DNA from: Gemmatimonadaceae bacterium
Lineage (GTDB): Bacteria > Gemmatimonadota > Gemmatimonadetes > Gemmatimonadales > Gemmatimonadaceae
Length of the DNA: 5,816 nucleotides
Assembly: GCA_013361745.1 (NCBI GenBank)
Contig: JABFXM010000088.1
Location: forward strand, 1 to 5,816
Reading direction: 5' to 3'
Below the pieces are notes generated by a model. It saw nothing but the letters and a program-made list of their open reading frames with translations, was not told the DNA's origin and searched no databases. Below are positions 1 to 5,349 of the stretch, one piece after another. The first letter of the stretch is position 1; every line of letters begins with the position of its first letter. A program made the position numbers and the translations under genes.

Positions 1-642
1 GGCGTCGCCCGCCGCGCGGCCCGCGGCCCGCATCGAGTCGGCGACGGTGCGCTCCGCCGCCTCGGCGCGCGTCTTCACCGTTCCCACGACGCCTCCCACC
101 GCGCGCATCAGATCGCGCTCGGCGCGCTCGAGCGGATCGGCGACGAGCTTGTGCAGCATCTCCACCGCGCTCGCCGCCGCGTGCTGCATCGTCCCCGAGC
201 CGGCGCCGAGCTCGCGTAGCGTCTGCTCGACCCACGCGTAGTGGCGCGTCTCGTCCTCCGCCGCACGCGCGATCACGCTCGTCACGTCCTCGGGATAGCT
301 CGTCTCGGCGGCGAAGCGCCGGTACTTGTCGCGCGCCTGGCCCTCCACCGCCTTGAAGGCGAGGAGCAGCGTCGCGTCGCTCCCCGCCGAGCCTAACGCC
401 TGGACGAGGAGCTTGAGCGCGCCCGTCGGATGCGGAAGCTCGACGGGCAGTCCCCCGCGCGCGCGGACGAGCGCGCCGAGCTCCTCGATGTGGCGCTTGT
501 GATCGTTCCGGTACTGGACGAGCGTTTCGCGGTAGCGCGCGTCGCGCACGCGGTCGATCGCGACGGTGTACGCCTCCACGGAATCATGGTCGAGCTGGCG
601 CAGGTCGTTCAGGTCGGCGATGACCTGGGCGGTGTCGCGCAT
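1..642 (-). CDS. Ferritin-like DUF2383-type four-helix-bundle protein (partial, 3' end outside window)
   Basis: An open frame of 214 codons runs from ATG at 642 to the window edge with no stop, so the C-terminus is missing. A strong Shine-Dalgarno (GGAGGA at 649-654, six bases before ATG) fixes the start. Residues 1-147 resemble the DUF2383/PA2169-like ferritin superfamily: helix A with E23, helix B with D47/H48 and H51 (DHKRHIEEL), helix C with E100 (KAVEGQARDKY), helix D with E131xxH134 (EDETRHYAWVEQ). This spacing matches a diiron-type ligand set, so metal binding is plausible but inferred. No signal peptide is seen, so it is probably cytoplasmic. Residues from about 150 onward form an Ala/Arg-rich, probably helical extension with a small glycine/valine patch (VGGVVGTV) not expected in the core fold. 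It is divergent from the porin gene and shares a 111-bp promoter region with it. Alternatives are another ferritin-like or rubrerythrin-like family. The exact function is unknown. Confidence 0.85.
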   Translation of the reverse strand, partial: MRDTAQVIADLNDLRQLDHDSVEAYTVAIDRVRDARYRETLVQYRNDHKRHIEELGALVRARGGLPVELPHPTGALKLLVQALGSAGSDATLLLAFKAVEGQARDKYRRFAAETSYPEDVTSVIARAAEDETRHYAWVEQTLRELGAGSGTMQHAAASAVEMLHKLVADPLERAERDLMRAVGGVVGTVKTRAEAAERTVADSMRAAGRAAGDA

Positions 643-648
643 GAGTGA

Positions 649-654
649 TCCTCC
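649..654 (-). promoter_or_regulatory. Shine-Dalgarno sequence for the ferritin-like gene
   Basis: On the minus strand this reads GGAGGA, six bases before the ATG at 642. It is the clearest ribosome-binding site in the window and decides the start of the partial ferritin-like gene. Confidence 0.85.
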
Positions 655-671
655 ATTGAGCCTCGAGGCAC

Positions 672-688
672 CAGCGTTCGGAACGCTG
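672..688. promoter_or_regulatory. Candidate operator: 8-bp perfect dyad with one-base centre
   Basis: CAGCGTTC-G-GAACGCTG is a perfect inverted repeat with 8-base arms around a single G at 680. It lies 29 bases upstream of the ferritin-like ATG and 65 bases upstream of the porin ATG. The short spacer makes it a better fit for a dimeric DNA-binding protein site than an RNA hairpin, since a one-base loop is sterically impossible without opening pairs. The regulator is unknown, and the operator role is inferred from symmetry and position only. Confidence 0.5.
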
Positions 689-698
689 CGGCCCGTCC

Positions 699-727
699 TG
701 GGGCGCAAGGCTCGTTCCCGCGCCCCA
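699..727. repeat. Inverted repeat (8-bp arms, 13-base loop) before the porin gene
   Basis: TGGGGCGC at 699-706 is the exact reverse complement of GCGCCCCA at 720-727, separated by 13 bases. The 3' arm ends 26 bases before the porin ATG, so it could be a stem-loop in the porin leader or a second protein-binding dyad. Its centre (713) is 33 bases, about three helical turns, from the centre of the dyad at 680. In such GC-rich sequence a chance origin cannot be excluded. Confidence 0.4.
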
Positions 728-753
728 CGACTCGTCACGACGTCCCGTCCTCC

Positions 754-2097
754 ATGACTTCGACTTCGCTCCTCGCGCGCGCGTCCGCGCTCGTCTTCCT
801 CGGCGCGCCCGCGCTCGCCGCCGGGCAGCAGACTGGCTCCAACCGATGGGGACCGCAGGTGCTCGGGACGCAGATCAACGTGATCGCCCAGCGGCTCGCC
901 CCGTTTCGCAGCGCGTACGAAGGACCCAACAGCCTCACGTCCCGCGGGGACCGCCAGCTCAGCGATATCTACGGGCTCTATCTCGGCCAGCGCGTGAGCG
1001 GGACGCTGCATGCCTATCTCGACATCGAGATGGCGCGCGGGGCCGGGGTCAGCCACGCGACGGGTCTCGGAGGCGTCACCAATGGCGACGTCATCCGCCA
1101 GGGCTCGGGCGATCTGGGGGAGGGGCCCTACGTCGCGCGTGCCTATCTCCGCTGGACCATCGCGTTGCCGGGCGCGCGGCGCGACACGCTGGGGCGGGCG
1201 CCGGACCAGATGGCGGATGTCGAGCCCGCGCACCGGCTGGAGATCCAGGGAGGGAAGTTCGCGCTGAGCGACATCTTCGACGTCAACCGCTACGCGAACA
1301 CGACGCGGCTGCAGTTCATGGACTGGGGACTCTTCCAGAACACGGCGTGGGACTTCGCCGCGGACACTCGCGGGTACAGCAATGGGGTGGCGCTCGCGTG
1401 GATCTCGCGGCACGCGACATTGCGGCTCGGCTCCTTCCAGATGCCGCGCGCGGCGAACGGGAACATCTTCGATGCCGACACGCGTCATGCGCGCGGCGAC
1501 AACGTGGAGCTGACGGTGCTCGCGCCAGTGACGGGGACCACCGTGCGCCTGCTCGCCTACGAGAACCACGCGCGGATGGGGAGCTACGCCGAAGCCATTG
1601 CCATCGCGCGCGCGACGGCGAGCGTTCCGAACGTCGTCGCCGACGACCGGCCGGGGCGCGCGAAGCGGGGTTGGGGGCTCAACGCGGAGCAGCCGCTCGC
1701 CGACATCGGCGAGACCGGACTCTTCGCGCGGCTCGGCGCGAGCGACGGCCGGAACGAGGATTTCGCGTTCACGGAGGTGGACCGTCACGCGAGCGTCGGG
1801 GCGCAGCTGAGCGGCGTGCACTGGGGGCGCGCCGCCGACCGCGTCGCGCTCGGCGCGGTGCGCCACGACATCTCGACGCTCCATCGCGAGTATCTCGCGG
1901 CGGGCGGCAAGGGGTTCCTGCTCGGCGACGGCGCGCTGCGCTATGGAAGCGAGGACATCGTCGAAGGCTACTATCGGGTGCAGGCGAACCCGTTCATCGA
2001 GGTCACGCCCGACGTGCAGCGCGTGGTGAACCCCGGCTACAACCGCGACCGCGGGCCGGCGACGGTGGTGTCGCTCCGCATCAACCTCCGGTACTGA
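754..2097 (+). CDS. OprB-family carbohydrate-selective porin
   Basis: A 447-residue outer-membrane beta-barrel protein that probably lets sugars diffuse into the periplasm. Residues 1-23 form a signal peptide with a hydrophobic core (ALVFLGAPALAA) and cleavage probably near residue 22 or 23. The mature part alternates short amphipathic strands and ends in LRINLRY, with the terminal aromatic residue typical of proteins inserted by the BAM complex. Family-like stretches are FRSAYEGPNSL (51-61), GKFALSDIFDVNRYAN (167-182), WDFAADTRGYSNG (199-211), ENHARMGSYAEA (270-281), a GDG element near 391-393 and NPGYNRDRGP (426-435). Length fits OprB-like porins. The start is the only ATG that keeps the signal peptide; no Shine-Dalgarno precedes it, so initiation may be leaderless or weak. 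It faces a PQQ-type sugar dehydrogenase gene convergently, which supports a sugar role. The actual substrate cannot be read from the sequence. Confidence 0.88.
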   Translation: MTSTSLLARASALVFLGAPALAAGQQTGSNRWGPQVLGTQINVIAQRLAPFRSAYEGPNSLTSRGDRQLSDIYGLYLGQRVSGTLHAYLDIEMARGAGVSHATGLGGVTNGDVIRQGSGDLGEGPYVARAYLRWTIALPGARRDTLGRAPDQMADVEPAHRLEIQGGKFALSDIFDVNRYANTTRLQFMDWGLFQNTAWDFAADTRGYSNGVALAWISRHATLRLGSFQMPRAANGNIFDADTRHARGDNVELTVLAPVTGTTVRLLAYENHARMGSYAEAIAIARATASVPNVVADDRPGRAKRGWGLNAEQPLADIGETGLFARLGASDGRNEDFAFTEVDRHASVGAQLSGVHWGRAADRVALGAVRHDISTLHREYLAAGGKGFLLGDGALRYGSEDIVEGYYRVQANPFIEVTPDVQRVVNPGYNRDRGPATVVSLRINLRY

Positions 2098-2135
2098 CGC
2101 CGGCGCCCGGCTTCACACTGCACGCGAGCCAGGGA

Positions 2136-2157
2136 TCAGGAGCGGCGCCGCTCCCGA
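2136..2157. terminator. Possible bidirectional terminator hairpin (palindrome without U-tract)
   Basis: GGAGCGGCGCCGCTCC at 2139-2154 is a perfect 16-bp palindrome. After one A/C mismatch the dyad extends two more pairs to 2136-2157. As RNA it could form a six-pair GC stem with a four-base loop on either strand. It begins 39 bases after the porin stop, between convergent genes. No run of T follows, so the terminator role rests on position and stem strength only. Confidence 0.4.
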
Positions 2158-2184
2158 CCCCTGACCCCTGACCCCCCGACCCCT
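2156..2184. repeat. GACCCCT tandem repeat, G-quadruplex-capable on the minus strand
   Basis: Units GACCCCT (2156-2162), GACCCCT (2163-2169), a variant GACCCCC (2170-2176), one extra C, then GACCCCT (2178-2184). On the minus strand this gives four runs of at least four Gs separated by TC or TCA, which meets the usual short-loop G-quadruplex pattern. It starts eight bases beyond the stop of the minus-strand dehydrogenase gene, so its transcript would carry the G-rich strand. Confidence 0.7.
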
Positions 2185-2201
2185 GCAGCGCCTAACGCTG
2201 C
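2185..2201 (-). repeat. Hairpin spanning the stop codon of the PQQ-type dehydrogenase
   Basis: GCAGCG (2185-2190) and CGCTGC (2196-2201) are perfect complements around a five-base loop CCTAA. The minus-strand stop codon TAG (2192-2194) is inside the loop. The loop and flanks also contain one copy of the GCCTAACG octamer. In the transcript this stem is followed at once by the G-rich tandem repeat, so it may be part of a 3'-end structure. Confidence 0.5.
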
Positions 2202-3589
2202 GCGACCTGCTTCCCGCCCTGGCTCCCGTACGTCACCCGGTAGATGCGTCCGCCGAGGTCGTCGGAGATGTAGAGCGATCCGTCCGGGCCCTGCGCGATG
2301 CCGACGGCGCGGTGCTTCACCGTGCCCGGCTGCACCTGGGCGGCGGGCACCTGCGCGAAGTTGTCGATGAAGATCTCCATGTCGCCGCTGGTCTTGCCGC
2401 CGCCTAACGGCTGGAAGACGATGCGGCTCGGCGCCTGCTGCTCGGGGGCGCGGTTCCACGAGCCGTGGAAGGCGATGAACGCGCCGTTCCTGTACTTCCC
2501 GGGGAGCTGGCTCCCCGTGTAGAAGAAGAGCGACATCGGCGCCCAGTGCCCGCCGAAGGTCGCGACCGGCTCCTTCTTGTCCTTGCAGCGATCGTCCTTC
2601 TTCCCGTCGCCGCCGTACTCCGGCGCGTCGACGAGCTTCTTCTGATCGACCGCGTAGTAGCAGTAGGGCCAGCCGAAGTCGTCGCCCTGGTTCACCTGCA
2701 CCAGCTCCTCGGCCGGGTTCTCCGCCTGGTATTTCGGGTCGGGGAACTTGCTCTTCCAGTAGTCATAGAGCCCGTCGCGGCCGTGCTGCGTCGCCCAGAG
2801 CTTGCCGTCGGCGGGGTCGATCGCGAGCCCCATCCCATTGCGCAGCCCCGTCGCGAAGCGCGCCGCGGGAGAGAACGCCTGCCCGGTCTTCTTCGCGTCG
2901 AACTTCCAGATGCCGGCGCGCGTCTTCAGCTCGGTGCAGGGGTCGATGCCCGGCTCGTCGGGCTTGCGGTCGTTCTTCTGGCAGGCGTTGGTCGCCGAGC
3001 CGACGTTCACGTAGAGCGCGCCGTCCTGGCCGATGGCGAAGTTGCGCGAGCGGTGTCCCGGGTTGAGCGGGAGCCCGCTGACGACCGTCTGCGGCTGGCC
3101 CTTCGGCGCGGCGCCGGTCGAGTCGAGCGCGTAGCGGACGATTTTCGTCCCCTCGTCGACGTAGAGCATGTTCTGGTAGATGCCGATCCCCGTGTTGCCG
3201 GTGCCGGGGATCCTCGCGACGACGTCAGCCTTCCCGTCGCCGGTGGTGTCGCGGAGGGCGACGACCGCCGAGGGCGCCGGCGGCTGCGGCTGCCCGCCGA
3301 TCTGCTTCTCGGGCGACGGCTTCGTTCCCTCGAGCGTCACGTAGACGACGCCGTTAGGCGCGACGACGAGATGACGCGCCGCGCCGATGCTGTCGGCGAA
3401 GACGCTGGCGCAGAAGCCCGACGGCAGCTTCAGCTCCGTGTCGCCGCCCGGGCAGCTGGAGGCGACGGTGCCGTTCGCGGTGCCGCGGCTCGCGGCGGTG
3501 GTGTCGCTTCGCGCGCTCTCGCCCTTGCTGCAGGCGGCGACGGCGGCGACGGCGAGAGTGGCGATGAGCCAGTGCCTGGTGGAGCGCAT
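2192..3589 (-). CDS. PQQ-dependent glucose/sorbosone dehydrogenase-family lipoprotein
   Basis: A 465-residue exported beta-propeller protein, probably a PQQ-dependent aldose or sorbosone-type dehydrogenase acting in the periplasm. Residues 1-20 are a lipoprotein signal (RHW, hydrophobic run, VAAC lipobox) with lipidated Cys20, followed by a Ser/Thr/Gly-rich linker to about residue 45. Motifs shared with soluble glucose dehydrogenase-like propellers: GHRSRNFAIGQDGALYV (178-194), where H179 aligns by eye with the catalytic histidine; GLRNGMGLAIDP (248-259), where R250-N251 align with PQQ/substrate-binding residues; DDFGWPYC (303-310); AFHGSWNR (373-380); and a last blade GPDGSLYISDD (434-444). 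Six cysteines after Cys20 could pair as C46/C60, C203/C218 and C310/C335, consistent with an oxidising compartment. The ATG at 3589 is chosen because it starts the lipoprotein signal; a weak GAGAACGAGG lies just upstream. Substrate and true PQQ use are inferred from family, and some relatives have no proven activity. Confidence 0.85.
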   Translation of the reverse strand: MRSTRHWLIATLAVAAVAACSKGESARSDTTAASRGTANGTVASSCPGGDTELKLPSGFCASVFADSIGAARHLVVAPNGVVYVTLEGTKPSPEKQIGGQPQPPAPSAVVALRDTTGDGKADVVARIPGTGNTGIGIYQNMLYVDEGTKIVRYALDSTGAAPKGQPQTVVSGLPLNPGHRSRNFAIGQDGALYVNVGSATNACQKNDRKPDEPGIDPCTELKTRAGIWKFDAKKTGQAFSPAARFATGLRNGMGLAIDPADGKLWATQHGRDGLYDYWKSKFPDPKYQAENPAEELVQVNQGDDFGWPYCYYAVDQKKLVDAPEYGGDGKKDDRCKDKKEPVATFGGHWAPMSLFFYTGSQLPGKYRNGAFIAFHGSWNRAPEQQAPSRIVFQPLGGGKTSGDMEIFIDNFAQVPAAQVQPGTVKHRAVGIAQGPDGSLYISDDLGGRIYRVTYGSQGGKQVAQR

Positions 3590-3630
3590 GCCTCGTTCTC
3601 TGGATTGGGATGATTGTTCGTGACGTCGAC

Positions 3631-3653
3631 CGGGCCGTCATGCGGACGGCCCG
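3631..3653. repeat. Perfect 9-bp inverted repeat (hairpin)
   Basis: CGGGCCGTC (3631-3639) and GACGGCCCG (3645-3653) are exact reverse complements around a five-base loop. It lies 41 bases upstream of the dehydrogenase ATG and 89 bases upstream of the likely LMF ATG. It is either a leader-RNA stem-loop or a regulator site; the sequence does not say which. Confidence 0.5.
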
Positions 3654-3658
3654 CGACG

Positions 3659-3672
3659 GTGCGGCACCGCAC
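3659..3672. repeat. Second short inverted repeat next to the 9-bp hairpin
   Basis: GTGCGG-CA-CCGCAC is a 6-bp dyad with a two-base centre, five bases after the hairpin at 3631-3653. As RNA it would form five pairs with a four-base loop. On its own it could be chance in GC-rich DNA; its closeness to the larger stem makes it worth noting. Confidence 0.35.
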
Positions 3673-3742
3673 GATGCGAGCCGGAGCGGAGACGACCGGC
3701 GAAGCGGGCGCCGCGCGCACGCGCATTGCCTCCTCTCGCGGC

Positions 3743-5215
3743 ATGACGCGATCCCAGACGCGGATGCTCTGGCCCCGGTGGCTCTTTCTCCGCGCCCTCG
3801 GCCTCGTCTTCCTCTCCGCGTTCTGGGCGCTCGTCTTCCAGATTCGCGGGCTCATCGGCGAGCGCGGGATCCTCCCCGCCGGCGAGTACCTCCACGAGCT
3901 CGCGATCGCGTTGCCCGGCATCCGCCACTTCTGGTACGCGCCGACGCTGTTCTGGGGGAGCGCGAGCGACCACGCACTGATGGTCGTCGTGGGCGTCGGG
4001 ATCGTCGCCTCGCTGCTGCTCGTGGCGAACGTCGCGCCGAAGGTCGCCGTCGCCCTCTGCACGATCTGCTTCATGTCGTGCGTCGCCGCGCTCCAGGACT
4101 TCTCGTCGTACCAGTCCGACGGGATGCTCCTCGAAGCGGGTTTCATCTCGATCTTCTTCGCGCCGCGCGGGGCTCGTCCCCGGCTCGGCGCCGAGGACCC
4201 GCCGTCGGCGCTCAGTCTCTTTCTCCTGCAGTGGGAATGGTTCCGGATCTACTTCGAGTCCGGGATCGTGAAGCTGGCGAGCGGTGACCCGCAGTGGCGG
4301 CACCTCACGGCGATGGACCATTACTACGAGAACGGGCCGCTCCCCGCGTGGCCGGGGTGGTACGTGCAGCAGCTCATGCCGCACTGGTATCACGCGGCCA
4401 CCGCGCTGCTCACCCTCGTCGTCGAGCTGCTCGTCGTGTGGGCGCTCTTCCTCCCGCGCCGCTTCCGGCTCGCGTGCTTCGCCGTCGTCACCGCGCTGCA
4501 GATGGGGATCATCGCGACGGCGAACTACGCCTTCCTCAACTACCTCGTCCTCGTCCTCGGCGTACTCCTCCTCGACGATGGCGTCGTCGAGTGGCTGTCC
4601 CGCCGCGCGGTGCCGCTGCCGGGGGCGCCGTCCCGCTCACGCTGGACGACGTACGTCGAGCGAGGCGCGCTCGGCTGGGTCTTCGTCGCCACGCTGGCGC
4701 CGCTCTTCGGGGCGCTCGGCCTCGCGCCGCTCCTTCTGCCGGCGCGCGCGCTCGATCCCTTCCGCATCGCGAACCAGTACGGGCTCTTCGCGAGCATGAC
4801 CACGGCGCGCTACGAGATCGAGTTCCAGGGATCGCGCGACGGCATCACCTGGCGGACGTACCGCTTCCGCTACAAGCCGCAGGATCCGATGGAGCGGCCG
4901 GGGATCTTCGCGCCGTACCAGCCGCGCTTCGAGTGGAATCTCTGGTTCGCGTCGCTCGCCCCGTGGCGCGACTCGCCCTGGGTGGTGATCACGCAGGAAC
5001 GGCTGCTCGAGGGGAGTCCCACCGTGCTCTCGCTCTTCCGCGAGAATCCGTTCCCCGACGGAGCGCCGACGCAGGTGCGCAGCGTTCTCTGGCAGTACTG
5101 GTTCACCGATCCCGCGACGAAGCGCCGCACCGGCGCCTGGTGGCGCCGCGAGCTGCTCGGCCCCTTCGCGGGGACGCTGGTGAAGACCGCAGAGGGTGGC
5201 TACGAGCTGCGCTGA
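3743..5215 (+). CDS. Lipase maturation factor (LMF1/LMF2) family membrane protein
   Basis: A 490-residue polytopic membrane protein. Family signatures, numbered from the 3743 start: IRGLIGERGILPA (34-46), SYQSDGMLLEAGF (122-134), FRIYFESGIVKLASGDPQW (167-185), DHYYENGPLPAWPGWY (192-207), RFEWNLWFASL (395-405), RENPFPDG (433-440) and RTGAWWRRELLGPF (462-475). Hydrophobic segments lie near 14-33, 78-97, 101-117, 218-237, 243-277 and 308-330, followed by a soluble C-terminal part of about 150 residues. In animals LMF1 helps lipases fold in the ER; bacterial members have no established role that I know of. The frame is open from ATG 3614, but those 43 residues are Arg/Ala/Thr-rich, unlike the family, and would leave only 24 bases to the divergent gene. 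ATG 3764 is another option. No lipase gene lies nearby. Confidence 0.85.
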   Translation: MTRSQTRMLWPRWLFLRALGLVFLSAFWALVFQIRGLIGERGILPAGEYLHELAIALPGIRHFWYAPTLFWGSASDHALMVVVGVGIVASLLLVANVAPKVAVALCTICFMSCVAALQDFSSYQSDGMLLEAGFISIFFAPRGARPRLGAEDPPSALSLFLLQWEWFRIYFESGIVKLASGDPQWRHLTAMDHYYENGPLPAWPGWYVQQLMPHWYHAATALLTLVVELLVVWALFLPRRFRLACFAVVTALQMGIIATANYAFLNYLVLVLGVLLLDDGVVEWLSRRAVPLPGAPSRSRWTTYVERGALGWVFVATLAPLFGALGLAPLLLPARALDPFRIANQYGLFASMTTARYEIEFQGSRDGITWRTYRFRYKPQDPMERPGIFAPYQPRFEWNLWFASLAPWRDSPWVVITQERLLEGSPTVLSLFRENPFPDGAPTQVRSVLWQYWFTDPATKRRTGAWWRRELLGPFAGTLVKTAEGGYELR

Positions 5216-5349
5216 CGCGATCGTGCCACCTCCCGCGCGCCCGGGGTGCCAGGATCTCGTCGACGCCGTGTGCAGCGCGCGTCCCCCAGGTGTAGTTTCC
5301 CTCGACGCCGATGCCGGCCCCGCGATCGATGCCGCACGATGATGGAGCC
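5216..5349. other. Intergenic region between LMF-family gene and receiver gene
   Basis: This 134-base gap makes co-transcription of the two plus-strand genes uncertain. No strong terminator stem is visible. A TAGTTT at 5293-5298 is a weak candidate -10 element without a convincing -35. The 9-mer TCGACGCCG occurs twice (5260-5268 and 5302-5310), 42 bases apart. In-frame ATGs at 5311 and 5329 could start the receiver gene earlier, which would shorten this gap. Confidence 0.4.

Larger units (their letters stand above)
643..753. promoter_or_regulatory. Divergent intergenic region between ferritin-like gene and porin gene
   Basis: These 111 bases separate two genes transcribed away from each other and must hold both promoters. 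I see no convincing -35/-10 pair for either direction, which is common in high-GC genomes. The region contains a Shine-Dalgarno for the minus-strand gene (649-654) and two inverted repeats annotated separately (672-688 and 699-727). The porin start at 754 is preceded by a pyrimidine-rich stretch with no recognisable ribosome-binding site. Confidence 0.6.
2098..2191. other. Convergent intergenic region with structured repeats
   Basis: These 94 bases lie between the stop codons of the porin (plus) and the PQQ-type dehydrogenase (minus). They contain a perfect palindrome (2139-2154) and a GACCCCT tandem repeat (2156-2184), and abut a hairpin over the dehydrogenase stop. No U-tract follows the palindrome on either strand, so it is not a classical intrinsic terminator, though it may still serve as a shared 3'-end structure. 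Confidence 0.6.
3590..3742. promoter_or_regulatory. Divergent intergenic region between PQQ-type dehydrogenase and LMF-family gene
   Basis: If the LMF-family gene starts at 3743, these 153 bases carry both promoters. The part next to the dehydrogenase start (about 3598-3620) is less GC-rich than its surroundings and could hold that promoter, but no clear -35/-10 boxes are visible. Two adjacent hairpins occupy 3631-3672. The plus-strand frame stays open from an ATG at 3614, but that extension looks non-homologous. Confidence 0.5.

Noticed and set aside
846..2171. Plus-strand open frame (441 codons) overlapping the porin
   Set aside because: Arg/Ala-rich out-of-frame shadow. The other frame has a signal peptide, porin motifs and a barrel C-terminus.
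2465..3613. Long plus-strand open frame (382 codons) opposite the PQQ-type dehydrogenase
   Set aside because: It is an antisense shadow in high-GC DNA: the translation is low-complexity Val/Arg/Leu/Ala with no domain, while the minus strand encodes a clear lipoprotein with family motifs.
3614..3742. Upstream extension of the LMF-family protein from the ATG at 3614
   Set aside because: The 43 extra residues do not resemble the family, overlap hairpins, and would leave only 24 bases for two divergent promoters. Kept as a less likely alternative.
3638..4393. Minus-strand open frame opposite the LMF-family gene
   Set aside because: Composition is Arg/Glu/Ala-rich without motifs, and it conflicts with the well-supported plus-strand membrane protein.
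5227..5248. Terminator stem after the LMF-family gene
   Set aside because: Only six pairs including a wobble, a ten-base loop and no U-tract; expected by chance at this GC content.
4294..5295. Plus-strand open frame overlapping the LMF-family gene in another frame
   Set aside because: Arg/Ala/His-rich shadow with no recognisable domain; the LMF signatures continue in the other frame to 5215.
5268..5298. Sigma-70-type promoter before the receiver gene
   Set aside because: Only a weak TAGTTT is present, with no -35 match at suitable spacing; not enough to annotate.
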